A stretch of DNA of 64,000 bases. Source: Streptomyces sp. NBC_01446 (GTDB lineage Bacteria; Actinomycetota; Actinomycetes; Streptomycetales; Streptomycetaceae). Below are positions 1 to 8,255 of this stretch, piece after piece. The translations under genes and the position numbers were made by a program. The DNA is taken from assembly GCF_026340095.1 (NCBI RefSeq), contig NZ_JAPEPO010000001.1:3006501-3070500 (forward strand), written 5' to 3'. Under the pieces are notes generated by a model. The model had not been told where the DNA came from. It searched no databases and saw only the letters and a list, made by a program, of their open reading frames with translations. How positions within the stretch are numbered: the stretch's first letter is position 1; each line of letters begins with the position of its first letter.

Positions 1-681
1 CGAAGTGCTCACCCGGCGCATCAGCGCGCCCATGTCGCCCGCCAGGAGCGGCCGCAGCCGCTCCGGCGTGACGCGCCCGCCGGCCGGTGCGGTGCTGACG
101 CTCAGGGTGAACTCCGCGTCGCCGTCGAGGACGTGGACCGTAGCCGTCCGGCCGTGGACGACCGTGTACGCCCGGTCGCCCAGCCCCTTCGCCGTCCGCA
201 CCTCGGTCCGGCCCGGGATCCGCTCGGCGGCCGTCGTGCGCGCCGCGTCGAACTCCGCGCCGGGGTCCGTCCGCTTGTGCAGGACCATGGACGCCGTGAT
301 GGTGGCGGCCCGCCCCGTGCCCTCCTTGCGTTCCAGCTCCCCCGAGCAGTCCGCCGTGTCCACCGCCTCACTGCCGCTCCGCGTGGACTCCCAGCGCGAT
401 CCGCGGTCGAAGGCCGTGGCGAGGTGGGGCATCGCGAGGAGGGAGCAGAGGCGGTCACTGACCCGGTAGCCCCTCAGGTCGGGGCCCTGCGCGCCGAACG
501 CGTACAGGCCGGCGCCCCAGACGGCGGACGCGGCGAGCGCGCCGACGAGCAGCGCGCCGAGGGGGCGCCGCCGCCGTGACGCGGGCAGGAGCCCGGGGCG
601 GTTCGCAGGGGCCGCGGGTCCGGACGCGACAAGCTCCGGTTCGCTGATCGCGCCGCCTGCGGCCCAGGGTCCGTTCTCCAT
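1..681 (-). CDS. Hypothetical membrane-anchored protein (C-terminus cut by window edge)
   Basis: An open minus-strand frame runs from ATG at 681 to the window edge without a stop, about 227 codons. The N-terminus (MENGPWAAGGAISEPEL) is proline/alanine-rich and cytoplasmic-looking. It is followed by an arginine cluster and one hydrophobic helix near residues 48-65, then a predicted extracytoplasmic domain with two cysteines, in a RLCSLL and a TADCSGE context. The layout suggests a single-pass anchored exported domain. I do not recognise the family. It is divergent from the TPM-domain gene at 806, and the 124-bp gap must hold both promoters. Coding is supported by codon bias and the continuous frame. 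Confidence 0.7.
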   Translation of the reverse strand, partial: MENGPWAAGGAISEPELVASGPAAPANRPGLLPASRRRRPLGALLVGALAASAVWGAGLYAFGAQGPDLRGYRVSDRLCSLLAMPHLATAFDRGSRWESTRSGSEAVDTADCSGELERKEGTGRAATITASMVLHKRTDPGAEFDAARTTAAERIPGRTEVRTAKGLGDRAYTVVHGRTATVHVLDGDAEFTLSVSTAPAGGRVTPERLRPLLAGDMGALMRRVSTS

Positions 682-805
682 GGCGGAAACCTATGTTGAG
701 CAGCGGTTTTGCCGGAAGGTCGGGCGATAACAATGCGGATTCGGCACAACCGGATCGTGCCGATCCCGGTCGCGGTGCCCCAGATCCGGTCATACGCTCC
801 CAACT

Positions 806-2911
806 GTGACGCCGCCTTCGAGTCGCCCCCGTCCGGTACGGATAGCCGCGCGGTCGGCCGTGGCCGCCGTGCTCGCGCTCTGCTGGGCGCTTCTGCCCGC
901 CACGACCGCCCGGGCCGACGACCCCGTCACTCTGTCGAGAACCGGCCAGATCACCGACAAGGTGGACGCCCTTCGCGACCGTGAGCACGACGTCGCCTCG
1001 GCCCTCGACTCGCTCGACAGCGAGCACAACACCCAGCTCTTCGTGGTCTACGTACGCGACTTCTCCGGCCGCTCCGCCCAGGACTGGGCCGATGACACGG
1101 CCGCCAAGAACGGCCTCGGCCTCAACGACGTACTCCTCGCCGTCGCCACGCACGACCGGCAGTACGCCTACTCCGTCGACCAGGACTCCCAGCTCACCGA
1201 CGCGCAGCTCAAGGATGTCGCGCAGACCGCGATCGAACCGGCGCTGCGCAGGAACGACTGGGCGGGCGCCGGGATCGGCGCGGCAGGCGGCATTTCCGCC
1301 ACGCTCGCGGGCCGCCCCGTCCCCACCCCCACGATCACCCCGGGCCCGGCCGACCCCGGCGGCTCGGACACGCATCCCAGCGCGGCCGACCTCGCCCTGC
1401 CCCTCGTCGTGGTCGTCGGCGCGGCATCCCTCGCGGCGTTCACGTACACCCGCCGCAAGAGGCGCACGCGTACCCGCACCACGCCCGGCGGCGGCTGGGG
1501 CGGGGGCACGGGACCGAAGGCCACGCCGCTGCCCGAGCTGGACAAGCAGGCCAGGCGGATGCTGGTGGAGAGCGACGACTCGATCCGCACGAGTACGGAG
1601 GAACTCGGTTTCGCCACCGCCCAGTTCGGCGACGAGGCCGTGAAGCCGTTCACCGAGGCGCTGGCGTATGCCCAGTCGGAGCTGACGGCGGCCTTCCGGC
1701 TGCGCCAGCAGCTCGACGACGCGCACCCCGAGGACGACGCGACGAGGCGGCAGATGCTGGACGAGATCATCAGCCGCTGCACCGAGGCGGGACGCAGGCT
1801 GGACACCGAGGCCGCGGGCTTCGACCGGCTGCGGGCCCTGGAGCGCACCGCGCCCGAGGCCCTCGCGCACGTGGAGCTCACCTCCCGCGACCTGGCCGCC
1901 CGCACGACGACGACCGAAGAAACGCTGACGGCGCTCGGCTCCCGCTACGCGCCGTCCGCACTGCTTCCCGTGGCGGGCCACATCGAGCAGGCCAAGGACC
2001 GGCTGGTGTTCGCCACGACGAACCTCGGACAGGCACGGAGCTGCGTCGACGCGGGCGACAACGGGAGGGCCGCGGTGTTCCTGCGGGCCGCCGAGTCGGC
2101 CGTCGACCAGGCGGGCACCTTCGTGGACGCGGTCGACCGGCTCCGCCAGGAACTGGCCGAGGCCGCCGGGAAGCTGCCCGCCGCGCTCACCGAGTCCGAC
2201 ACCGACCTCGCGGACGCGCACGGACTCCTCGAAGGCATGACCGAGGGCGCGTCCACGGCCGATCTGCGCGGGCGCATCGCGCGCGTGGAGACCGTCGCCG
2301 CGGGCGTGCGCAGGGCGATGGCCGCCGGCCCCTACGACCCGATCGACGCACTGCGCCGCGTGGAGGAGGCCGACTCGGCGCTCGACGCGTCCCTGGACGA
2401 GGCCCGCGAACGCGAGTCGGGCACCGCCCGCGCGCGCTCCCTGCTCGACCAGGCGGAACTCACGGCCCGCAGCAGCGTCGGCGCCGCGTCGGACTTCATC
2501 ACCACGCACCGCGGGGCGGTGGGCAGCGAGGCCCGTACGCGTCTGGCCGAGGCACAGCGGCACCTGGAGTACGGACGGACGGCGGCGCAGGCGGATCCCG
2601 CCGCCGCCCTGGCCGGCGCCCAGCGGGCCGACGCGCTGGCCCGGCAGGCACAGCAGCTCGCCGAGCAGGACGTGCGGTCCTTCGGGAATCCGTACGGCGG
2701 CGGGGGCGGCCGCGGCGGAGGGGGCATGGGCGGCGCGGTGCTCGGCGGGATCATCCTCGGCGATCTCCTGGGCGGCGGGCGGTCCGGCGGGGGGTTCGGC
2801 GGGCGGTCCGGCGGGGGCGGCGGCTTCGGGGGCGGGTTCGGCGGCGGCGGTCCGGGGAGTTTCGGCGGGGGCGGGACCCGTGGCCGCAGGGGCGGTGGCG
2901 GACGGTTCTGA
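806..2911 (+). CDS. TPM-domain secreted/membrane protein with glycine-rich tail
   Basis: A 701-residue protein starting at GTG 806. It has an N-terminal signal peptide (hydrophobic stretch VAAVLALCWALLPATTARA, residues about 19-37). A TPM domain (YgcG/Psb32-type repair-phosphatase fold) spans about 40-170. A transmembrane helix lies near 195-212, followed by a basic stop-transfer segment (RRKRRTRTRT). A long helical, probably coiled-coil cytoplasmic region follows, and the last ~60 residues are almost pure Gly/Ser/Arg/Phe. The downstream PspA/IM30 gene begins 55 bp later on the same strand, so the pair is probably co-transcribed and linked to membrane stress. The family is clear, but no enzymatic activity can be claimed from sequence. 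Confidence 0.88.
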   Translation: MTPPSSRPRPVRIAARSAVAAVLALCWALLPATTARADDPVTLSRTGQITDKVDALRDREHDVASALDSLDSEHNTQLFVVYVRDFSGRSAQDWADDTAAKNGLGLNDVLLAVATHDRQYAYSVDQDSQLTDAQLKDVAQTAIEPALRRNDWAGAGIGAAGGISATLAGRPVPTPTITPGPADPGGSDTHPSAADLALPLVVVVGAASLAAFTYTRRKRRTRTRTTPGGGWGGGTGPKATPLPELDKQARRMLVESDDSIRTSTEELGFATAQFGDEAVKPFTEALAYAQSELTAAFRLRQQLDDAHPEDDATRRQMLDEIISRCTEAGRRLDTEAAGFDRLRALERTAPEALAHVELTSRDLAARTTTTEETLTALGSRYAPSALLPVAGHIEQAKDRLVFATTNLGQARSCVDAGDNGRAAVFLRAAESAVDQAGTFVDAVDRLRQELAEAAGKLPAALTESDTDLADAHGLLEGMTEGASTADLRGRIARVETVAAGVRRAMAAGPYDPIDALRRVEEADSALDASLDEARERESGTARARSLLDQAELTARSSVGAASDFITTHRGAVGSEARTRLAEAQRHLEYGRTAAQADPAAALAGAQRADALARQAQQLAEQDVRSFGNPYGGGGGRGGGGMGGAVLGGIILGDLLGGGRSGGGFGGRSGGGGGFGGGFGGGGPGSFGGGGTRGRRGGGGRF

Positions 2912-2966
2912 CCCGGCGGCACTCACCCAGTTCCCCACGTATCTCCCTCGTACAAGGAGCACCCTC

Positions 2967-3680
2967 ATGACCAAGCAGACCGTTCTCGGCCGCGTCACTC
3001 AGCTGGCGAAGGCGAACATCAACGCCCTTCTGGACGGCGCCGAGGACCCGCAGAAGATGCTCGACCAGCTGATCCGCGACTACGCGAACAACATCGCCGA
3101 GGCCGAGCAGGCCGTCGCGGCGACCATCGGCAATCTGCGGATGATGGAGCAGGACCACAAGGAGGACGTCGAGGCGGCCGCCGAGTGGGGCGGCAAGGCG
3201 CTCGCCGCGAGCAAGAAGGGCGACGAACTGCGGGCGGCGGGCAGTGCCGCGGAGGCCGACAAGTTCGACAACCTCGCCAAGGTGGCGCTCGGGCGGCAGC
3301 TGAGCTCGGAGAAGGGGGCGAAGGACGCCGAGCCGACGCTCGCCGCGCAGAGCGAGGTCGTCGGAAAGCTGAAGTCCGGCCTCGATCAGATGAAGACGAA
3401 GCTGGTCGAACTCCAGTCGAAGCGGGACCAGTTGGTGGCCCGCGCGAAGACGGCGCAGGCCCAGAACCAGATGATGGAGGCCGCCGAGAACATCAACGTC
3501 CTCGATCCGACGAGCGAGCTGAGCCGCTTCGAGGAGAAGGTGCGCCGCGAGGAGGCCAAGGCGCTGGGCAAGCAGGAGCTCGCCGACTCGTCGCTCGACG
3601 CGCAGTTCGAGCAGCTGGAGGGTCTCGGCGACACGGCCGAGATCGAGGCACGCCTGGCGGCGCTCAAGACGTCCGCGTAG
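2967..3680 (+). CDS. PspA/IM30 family membrane-stress protein
   Basis: A 237-residue, almost wholly alpha-helical and charged protein. It opens with the amphipathic helix typical of PspA/IM30/Vipp1 (MTKQTVLGRVTQLAKANINA, including the family sequence NALLDGAEDPQKMLDQ). Heptad-rich coiled coil fills most of the remainder. ATG 2967 is chosen because AAGGAG lies eight bases upstream; the frame is open further upstream but has no ribosome site. PspA proteins are ESCRT-III-like peripheral membrane proteins that stabilise damaged inner membranes. The gene directly follows the TPM-domain gene, an arrangement also known from other Streptomyces. Confidence 0.93.
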   Translation: MTKQTVLGRVTQLAKANINALLDGAEDPQKMLDQLIRDYANNIAEAEQAVAATIGNLRMMEQDHKEDVEAAAEWGGKALAASKKGDELRAAGSAAEADKFDNLAKVALGRQLSSEKGAKDAEPTLAAQSEVVGKLKSGLDQMKTKLVELQSKRDQLVARAKTAQAQNQMMEAAENINVLDPTSELSRFEEKVRREEAKALGKQELADSSLDAQFEQLEGLGDTAEIEARLAALKTSA

Positions 3681-3706
3681 AGCCGCCGGAGAGGCGACGC
3701 GTCCGG

Positions 3707-6445
3707 TCAGTACAGGCTGAGCAGCGCCTCCGTCGGGTCCACGGCCGCCGAGTCGCCGTCCGGCAGCGGGAGTTCGAACCAGACGGTCTTGCCGCGCGGC
3801 GTCCTGCGCGAGCCCCAGGAGGCGCTGAGCAGGCCGACGAGCTGAAGTCCGCGGCCACCCTCGTCCGTGTCGCGCGCGCGGCGGCGGCGCGGCTGGACGA
3901 GACCCGCGTCCCACACCTCGCACACGAGGGTGCGGTCGAGCAGGAGGCGCAGCCTGATCTCGCCCTCGCCGTACCGCAGGGCATTGGTGACCAGCTCACT
4001 GACCAGCAGTTCCGTCGTGTCGACGAGCGGCTCCAGGTCCCATTGGGTCAGCTGGGCACGGGTGAACTCGCGGGCGCGGCCCACCGAGCGCGGCTCGCGC
4101 GGCAGCGTCCAGTCGCCCACGGCGTCGGCCGGCAGGCCCTGTACGCGGGCCATCAGCAGCGCGATGTCGTCCTCGCCGTGGTGGGTGTCGAGCGTGTTCA
4201 GCACGTGGTCGCAGACGTCTTCGAGCGCGGGCGAGGGATCGTCCAGGGCGCTGCGGAACGCGGAGAGGCCCTCGTCGAGGGGATGGTCGCGGGACTCGAC
4301 GAGCCCGTCGGTGTAGAGGGCGAGGAGTGAGCCCTCGGGCAGTTCGACCTCAACCTCCTCGAAGGGCTCCCCGCCGACGCCGAGCGGCATGCCCGGGGGT
4401 ACGTCGAGCATGAGCGCCCCTTCGCCGGGCTCGACCAGGACGGGCGGCAGATGGCCCGCGTTGGCGAAGGTGCAGCGCCGGGTCACGGCGTCGTAGACCG
4501 CGTACACGCACGTGGCGAGGTAGACCTCGGATAGGTCGGCGTCGCCGGTTCTGCGGGCGGCGCGGGTGGCCTGCTGGACGCCGGCGCCGGGGCCGGCGGA
4601 CGGGGACGACGGGCTGCCGGGCGCGCCGAGGCCGCGGGCGATCTCGTCGAGCGCGGAGAGGACCTCCGCGGGTTCGAGGTCGAGCAGGGCCAGGGTCCGT
4701 ACGGCGGTGCGCAGTTCACCCATGGCGACGGCGGCGCGCAGGCCGCGGCCCATGACGTCGCCGACGACGAGCGCGGTTCTGTGCCCCGGCAGCTCGATGA
4801 CGTCGAACCAGTCGCCGCCGACCTCGGTGGCCGCGTTGCCCGGCAGGTAACGACAGGCGATGTCGAGGCCGGACGCCTCGGGGTCGTCCGGCGGGAGCAG
4901 CGACCGCTGGAGTATCAGGGCGCGCTCGTGCTCGCGCCGGTAGAGGCGGGCGTTGTCTATGCAGACGGCGGCGCGGGCGGCGAGTTCGACGGCGAGGGCA
5001 CGGTCGCGGTCGTTGAAGGGCTCGCTGCCCTTCGTGCGAGCGAAGCGCGCGAGGCCGACGACGGTGTCGTGGGCGACCATCGGCACGGCCAGCGTGGACT
5101 GGATGAGGCCGCCGGCCGCGGCGGGGACGAACTGGGGGCGGGCGGTGCGCAGGGCGTCCGCGCAGGGCGAGTTGAAGGAGTAGCGGTGGACGGCACCGAC
5201 CTCGACGACCCCGTCGCCACCGGACGCTTCGAGGTACGGCACGTCGGCGACGGCGCTCGCGGCGGCGACCCTGCGCAGTTCGGCACTCCCGTCGGCGAGG
5301 CTGCGGCTGTTGAGCGCCGACTCGTCGCCCGCGAGGAGCCCCTGGTAGAGGTCGACGGAGGCGAGGTCGCAGAAGCCGGGGACGACGACGTCGAGGAGCT
5401 CGCGGGCGGTGGTCTCCAGGTCGAGCGAGTTGCCTATGCGGGCACCCGCTTCGTTGAGGAGGGCGAGGTTGCGGCGGGCGTGGGCGGCCTCGCGGGCGGC
5501 GGCGTGCCGCCGGGTGACGTCGGTGGCGAGCCCGGCGACGCCGATGGGCCGGCCGCTGCCGCTGTGCACGCGGTAGAGGTTGATCGACCAGTGCCGGCGC
5601 TCGGAGGAGTCGGGCGCGGGCCCGACGAGCTGCATGTCGGTGACGGACTCGCCGCTCTCCAGGACGCGGCGCAGCGCGGCCTGTACACGGTCGGCCTCGC
5701 CGCGGGGCAGATAGTCGTGGACGGTGCGGCCGCGGTGGTCGTCGGCCCGGCCGCCGAAGACGGCGGCGAAGGGCCGGTTGGCCCGCTGCACCTTCAGGTC
5801 GGTGCCGAACAGCAGGAAACCGAAAGGAGATTGGCCGAAAATGGCCTGCGACGCGGCGAGGTCCGTCTCGATGCGGCGCAGGGCGCGGACGTCCACGACG
5901 ATGCAGACGGCGGCGTGCTCGCCGGACTCCGTCTCGGTCGGCATCACATAGACCTCGGCTATCCCCTCCGTATACGGAGCGGGGCCGTGCTGACCGGGGA
6001 CGTGCTGACCGGGGACGTGCAGATCGGGGACGTGCAGATCGGGGACGTGCGGATCGCGCTCGCCGGACTCCGATCCGCCCGCGTCCGCCGTCCGGCCCCT
6101 GGGCATCCGGAAGGGGACGACGCCGGTCCACTCGCGGCCGTCGAGGATCTCCGCCATCTTGCGGTGGCCGCGCTCGCGCAGTTCGGTGGAGACGAAGGCC
6201 TCGATGGGGTCCTTGCCCACGGCGTCCTGCGCACGGACGCCGAAGAGCTGCGCCGCGCGCCGGCTCCACTGGTCGATCAGCCCGTCCGGGCCGATGGAGA
6301 AGGAGGCGACCTTGATGTAGTCGTACATCGAGCCGGGCGGACTGCTCTGCCACGTCTCGGCCCGGAGCGGGCCTGCCGCATCGCGCGCGGCCGTCCCGCC
6401 CGAGGTGTCCTCGGACGACGTGGCCTTCGCTGGTATCTCGCTCAC
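3707..6445 (-). CDS. PAS-PAS-GAF-SpoIIE (PP2C) phosphatase with C-terminal anti-sigma-type ATPase domain
   Basis: A 912-residue multidomain signalling protein. In order: PAS (about 25-110), a low-complexity linker with pentapeptide repeats (about 122-145), a second PAS (about 190-310), GAF (about 325-485), SpoIIE-type PP2C phosphatase (about 490-730; GGDWFDV, VVGDVMGRG, NAGHLPP, DDIALL carry the metal-binding aspartates) and an HATPase_c_2 domain (about 735-880; N-box ELVTNALRY, G-box DEGGRGLQL). Such proteins act on anti-anti-sigma factors in partner-switching cascades. The start is placed at GTG 6445 because GGAGGGG precedes it by nine bases; an upstream GTG at 6487 has no ribosome site. 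No anti-anti-sigma partner gene is adjacent. Confidence 0.92.
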   Translation of the reverse strand: MSEIPAKATSSEDTSGGTAARDAAGPLRAETWQSSPPGSMYDYIKVASFSIGPDGLIDQWSRRAAQLFGVRAQDAVGKDPIEAFVSTELRERGHRKMAEILDGREWTGVVPFRMPRGRTADAGGSESGERDPHVPDLHVPDLHVPGQHVPGQHGPAPYTEGIAEVYVMPTETESGEHAAVCIVVDVRALRRIETDLAASQAIFGQSPFGFLLFGTDLKVQRANRPFAAVFGGRADDHRGRTVHDYLPRGEADRVQAALRRVLESGESVTDMQLVGPAPDSSERRHWSINLYRVHSGSGRPIGVAGLATDVTRRHAAAREAAHARRNLALLNEAGARIGNSLDLETTARELLDVVVPGFCDLASVDLYQGLLAGDESALNSRSLADGSAELRRVAAASAVADVPYLEASGGDGVVEVGAVHRYSFNSPCADALRTARPQFVPAAAGGLIQSTLAVPMVAHDTVVGLARFARTKGSEPFNDRDRALAVELAARAAVCIDNARLYRREHERALILQRSLLPPDDPEASGLDIACRYLPGNAATEVGGDWFDVIELPGHRTALVVGDVMGRGLRAAVAMGELRTAVRTLALLDLEPAEVLSALDEIARGLGAPGSPSSPSAGPGAGVQQATRAARRTGDADLSEVYLATCVYAVYDAVTRRCTFANAGHLPPVLVEPGEGALMLDVPPGMPLGVGGEPFEEVEVELPEGSLLALYTDGLVESRDHPLDEGLSAFRSALDDPSPALEDVCDHVLNTLDTHHGEDDIALLMARVQGLPADAVGDWTLPREPRSVGRAREFTRAQLTQWDLEPLVDTTELLVSELVTNALRYGEGEIRLRLLLDRTLVCEVWDAGLVQPRRRRARDTDEGGRGLQLVGLLSASWGSRRTPRGKTVWFELPLPDGDSAAVDPTEALLSLY
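5986..6052 (-). repeat. 15-bp in-frame minisatellite inside the phosphatase gene
   Basis: About four and a half tandem copies of a 15-bp unit (plus-strand form GACGTGCTGACCGGG or GACGTGCAGATCGGG) lie in the linker between the two PAS domains. The minus strand encodes repeated HVPDL/HVPGQ pentapeptides. Because the unit is a multiple of three, copy number can change without breaking the gene. Confidence 0.9.
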
Positions 6446-6758
6446 GCGAACCGTCCCCTCCAGCTCACCGCGTCCGGCACCGGTCACCGGGGCGGCTGCC
6501 CGCAGTATCCAGCACTACGGAGCCGCGCAACACGGTGTTCACGATCACACCACGGTCCCGACGCTTTTTGGCCCGTCCCCACGTAACAGGACGACAACCA
6601 GATCCGCGGCTGTCCCGTTCCTTTTCCTGGCCGGCCCCTTCGCCGATCAGCATGCTCCCTGTCTCCTAACCAGGGAGGGTTCCTCTTAATCGGCGCGACG
6701 CCACCGGTTCCGGCCGCAGGTTCCGGCCACGGGTGACGGACGCGGGTGACGGACGCGG
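6446..6758. other. 313-bp gap upstream of the large phosphatase gene
   Basis: This non-coding stretch must carry the promoter of the phosphatase gene. The only structure seen is a seven-base inverted repeat, CTCCCTG at 6655-6661 and CAGGGAG at 6671-6677, with a nine-base loop. It lies downstream of the ATPase gene on the minus strand and could be a weak terminator. No gene, tRNA or repeat was found. Confidence 0.6.
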
Positions 6759-7178
6759 TCAGTGCCGGCCGGGCAGCGACAGTTCGAACCAGACCGTCTT
6801 GCCCGCGTCACCGGGCCGCGTCCCCCACCGCCGCGCCGCCCCCGCGACCAGCTGGAGTCCCCGCCCGCTTTCCTCTTCCGGCCCCGCGACGCGCTCCAAC
6901 GGCGGATCCGGAAGGGGATCGGAGACCTCCACCCGCAGAGTGTGGGCCGGCTCCGCCGACCGCAGGAGACGTACACCGATGGGGCCGGAAGCGTGCCGGA
7001 GCGCGTTGGTCACCAGCTCACTGACGAGCAGTTCGGTGACATCGCCGAGCGAATCGAGGCCCCAGACGCCGAGCTGGCCGCGGACCGCGGCACGAGCGGA
7101 ACGGACTGCGCCCGGTTCCTCGGGGAAGACCCACTCGGCGCACTCCCCGTCGCCGTCGGTGTCGAACACGCCGATCAC
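6759..7178 (-). CDS. Stand-alone HATPase_c_2 anti-sigma-factor-type ATP-binding protein
   Basis: A 139-residue protein made of a single RsbW/SpoIIAB-like GHKL ATP-binding domain. It shows the N-box VSELVTNALRH, the G1 box ESGRGLQLV and the terminal KTVWFEL strand common to this Streptomyces subfamily. Family members bind sigma factors or anti-anti-sigma factors and can phosphorylate the latter. Start is GTG 7178 with GGGA a few bases before it. It lies upstream of, and on the same strand as, the PAS-GAF-SpoIIE phosphatase, but more than 300 bp separate them, so co-transcription is uncertain. Its sigma-factor partner is not in the window. Confidence 0.88.
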   Translation of the reverse strand: MIGVFDTDGDGECAEWVFPEEPGAVRSARAAVRGQLGVWGLDSLGDVTELLVSELVTNALRHASGPIGVRLLRSAEPAHTLRVEVSDPLPDPPLERVAGPEEESGRGLQLVAGAARRWGTRPGDAGKTVWFELSLPGRH

Positions 7179-7433
7179 TTCCCAGGCAGCAGTAGAACCC
7201 CGTCCACCCCCTTCGGATCGCGTCCGATTTCGTAGGGTTAATCGGCATATACCCGGGTGACCGTGAGGGCTACCGTCTCACACGAACACTCCGCGACGGG
7301 CGGCACGAACGGAGCACTTCGGACGGTACGACGGGTGACACAACCGGCAGCACGACGATGGCGGCCGACGGCACGACGGTGGCGGCCCGCGGCACGACGA
7401 CCGGCACCGCGGACAGGACCACCGGCGGACGGA
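7179..7433. other. Intergenic region with imperfect GC-rich repeats
   Basis: Upstream of the ATPase gene is a perfect inverted repeat CCGATT (7224-7229) / AATCGG (7240-7245) spanning a more AT-rich stretch, a promoter or operator candidate. From about 7350 to 7415 there are three imperfect copies of a roughly 21-bp unit beginning GCACGACG. No coding frame is convincing. Confidence 0.45.
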
Positions 7434-7829
7434 TCACGGCCATTGCGCCGCGAGTACCGCCTTCACCGCCGGTACGTCCTGGTCGAGCCAGTCCACGGAC
7501 CAGATCTCGTCGGGCCCGAGCCAGCGCAGCTCGTCGTGGTCCTCCAGAGGGCGGGGGCGGCCGGACAGCAGGCGCGCGGTCCACACCCGCAGCACGTATC
7601 CGGGCTTCAGGGGCCACTCCCCCGGGACGGGCGCCACGAGCTCCGCGTCGATCCCGAGCTCCTCGCGCAGCTCCCGTACGAGAGCCCGCTTCGGGTCCTC
7701 GCCGGGTTCGACCTTGCCGCCGGGGAGTTCCCAGCGGCCCGCGAGCTCGGGGGGCGCACTGCGTCGCGCGGCGAGCAGACGGCCGCTCTCCTGGAGGGCC
7801 GCCGCGACGACGACGGTCGGTTCAGTCAT
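7434..7829 (-). CDS. Nudix (MutT-like) hydrolase
   Basis: A 131-residue protein with a complete Nudix box: GKVEPGEDPKRALVRE followed by LREELGI, matching GX5EX7REUXEEXGU. The N-terminal strand VVVAAALQESGRLLAARR and the LAGRWELPGG context resemble MutT/8-oxo-dGTP diphosphatases and CTP pyrophosphohydrolases. It probably hydrolyses a nucleoside triphosphate or related diphosphate, possibly for nucleotide-pool cleansing; substrate cannot be set from sequence. Start ATG 7829 is the first methionine before the conserved strand. The small SPOR-like gene lies 31 bp upstream on the same strand and may be in the same transcript. Confidence 0.93.
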   Translation of the reverse strand: MTEPTVVVAAALQESGRLLAARRSAPPELAGRWELPGGKVEPGEDPKRALVRELREELGIDAELVAPVPGEWPLKPGYVLRVWTARLLSGRPRPLEDHDELRWLGPDEIWSVDWLDQDVPAVKAVLAAQWP

Positions 7830-7860
7830 GTGCCGGAGCCTACGGCCGCGGGCGGGAACG

Positions 7861-8052
7861 TCAGCGCGCGGTGCCGTTCTGCGCCTGGCCGAGGCGCTCG
7901 ACCCAGTAGAGCTGCTTGTGGCCGCGGTCGTCGAGACTGTCGGCGATCTTCTGGGCTTCCGCCCTGGTCGCGTACCTGCCGACGCGATAGCGGTTGCCGT
8001 TGTCGTCCTGGCGTATGACGAGCCACACAAGCGTGGTCGTGCCCTCGTTCAT
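7861..8052 (-). CDS. Small SPOR-like domain protein
   Basis: A 63-residue soluble protein starting at ATG 8052, preceded by GGAGGGG. The sequence VWLVIRQDDNGNRYRVGRYA, followed by TRAEAQKIADSL, has the strand-helix pattern of SPOR/sporulation-related repeats, and similar short Streptomyces proteins are annotated as SPOR-domain proteins. SPOR domains bind denuded peptidoglycan when exported, but no signal peptide is visible here, so a cell-wall role is doubtful. The gene is 31 bp upstream of the Nudix gene. Confidence 0.75.
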   Translation of the reverse strand: MNEGTTTLVWLVIRQDDNGNRYRVGRYATRAEAQKIADSLDDRGHKQLYWVERLGQAQNGTAR

Positions 8053-8195
8053 CGCGCCCCTCCACTCCCCGACCCCGGCTCGCACAGCGCCCCGCTTTCT
8101 GAGGAAACCCCACTCCGCATATGCCCGAGCGTACGCCTGACCTTCACGCAGCGGATACGCATTGGCACAAAGAGATACACAACCAGCCAATCCAC

Positions 8196-8225
8196 AGGGG
8201 GCGCACTCCGAAGAGTGCGCCCCCT
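8196..8225 (-). terminator. Hairpin terminator after the NCS1 permease
   Basis: A perfect 13-bp stem (AGGGGGCGCACTC with GAGTGCGCCCCCT) with a four-base loop, starting about 30 bp past the permease stop at 8256. There is no U tract, as is usual in Streptomyces. Confidence 0.85.
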
Positions 8226-8255
8226 GGGCGTTCCGTGGCTTCCCCGCTCCGGGCG

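Noticed and set aside
455..2998. 847-codon minus-strand open frame opposite the TPM gene
   Set aside because: Low-complexity Arg/Gly/Ala product mirroring a high-GC gene on the other strand, with no domain. The plus-strand frame has a signal peptide, TPM domain and proper codon bias.
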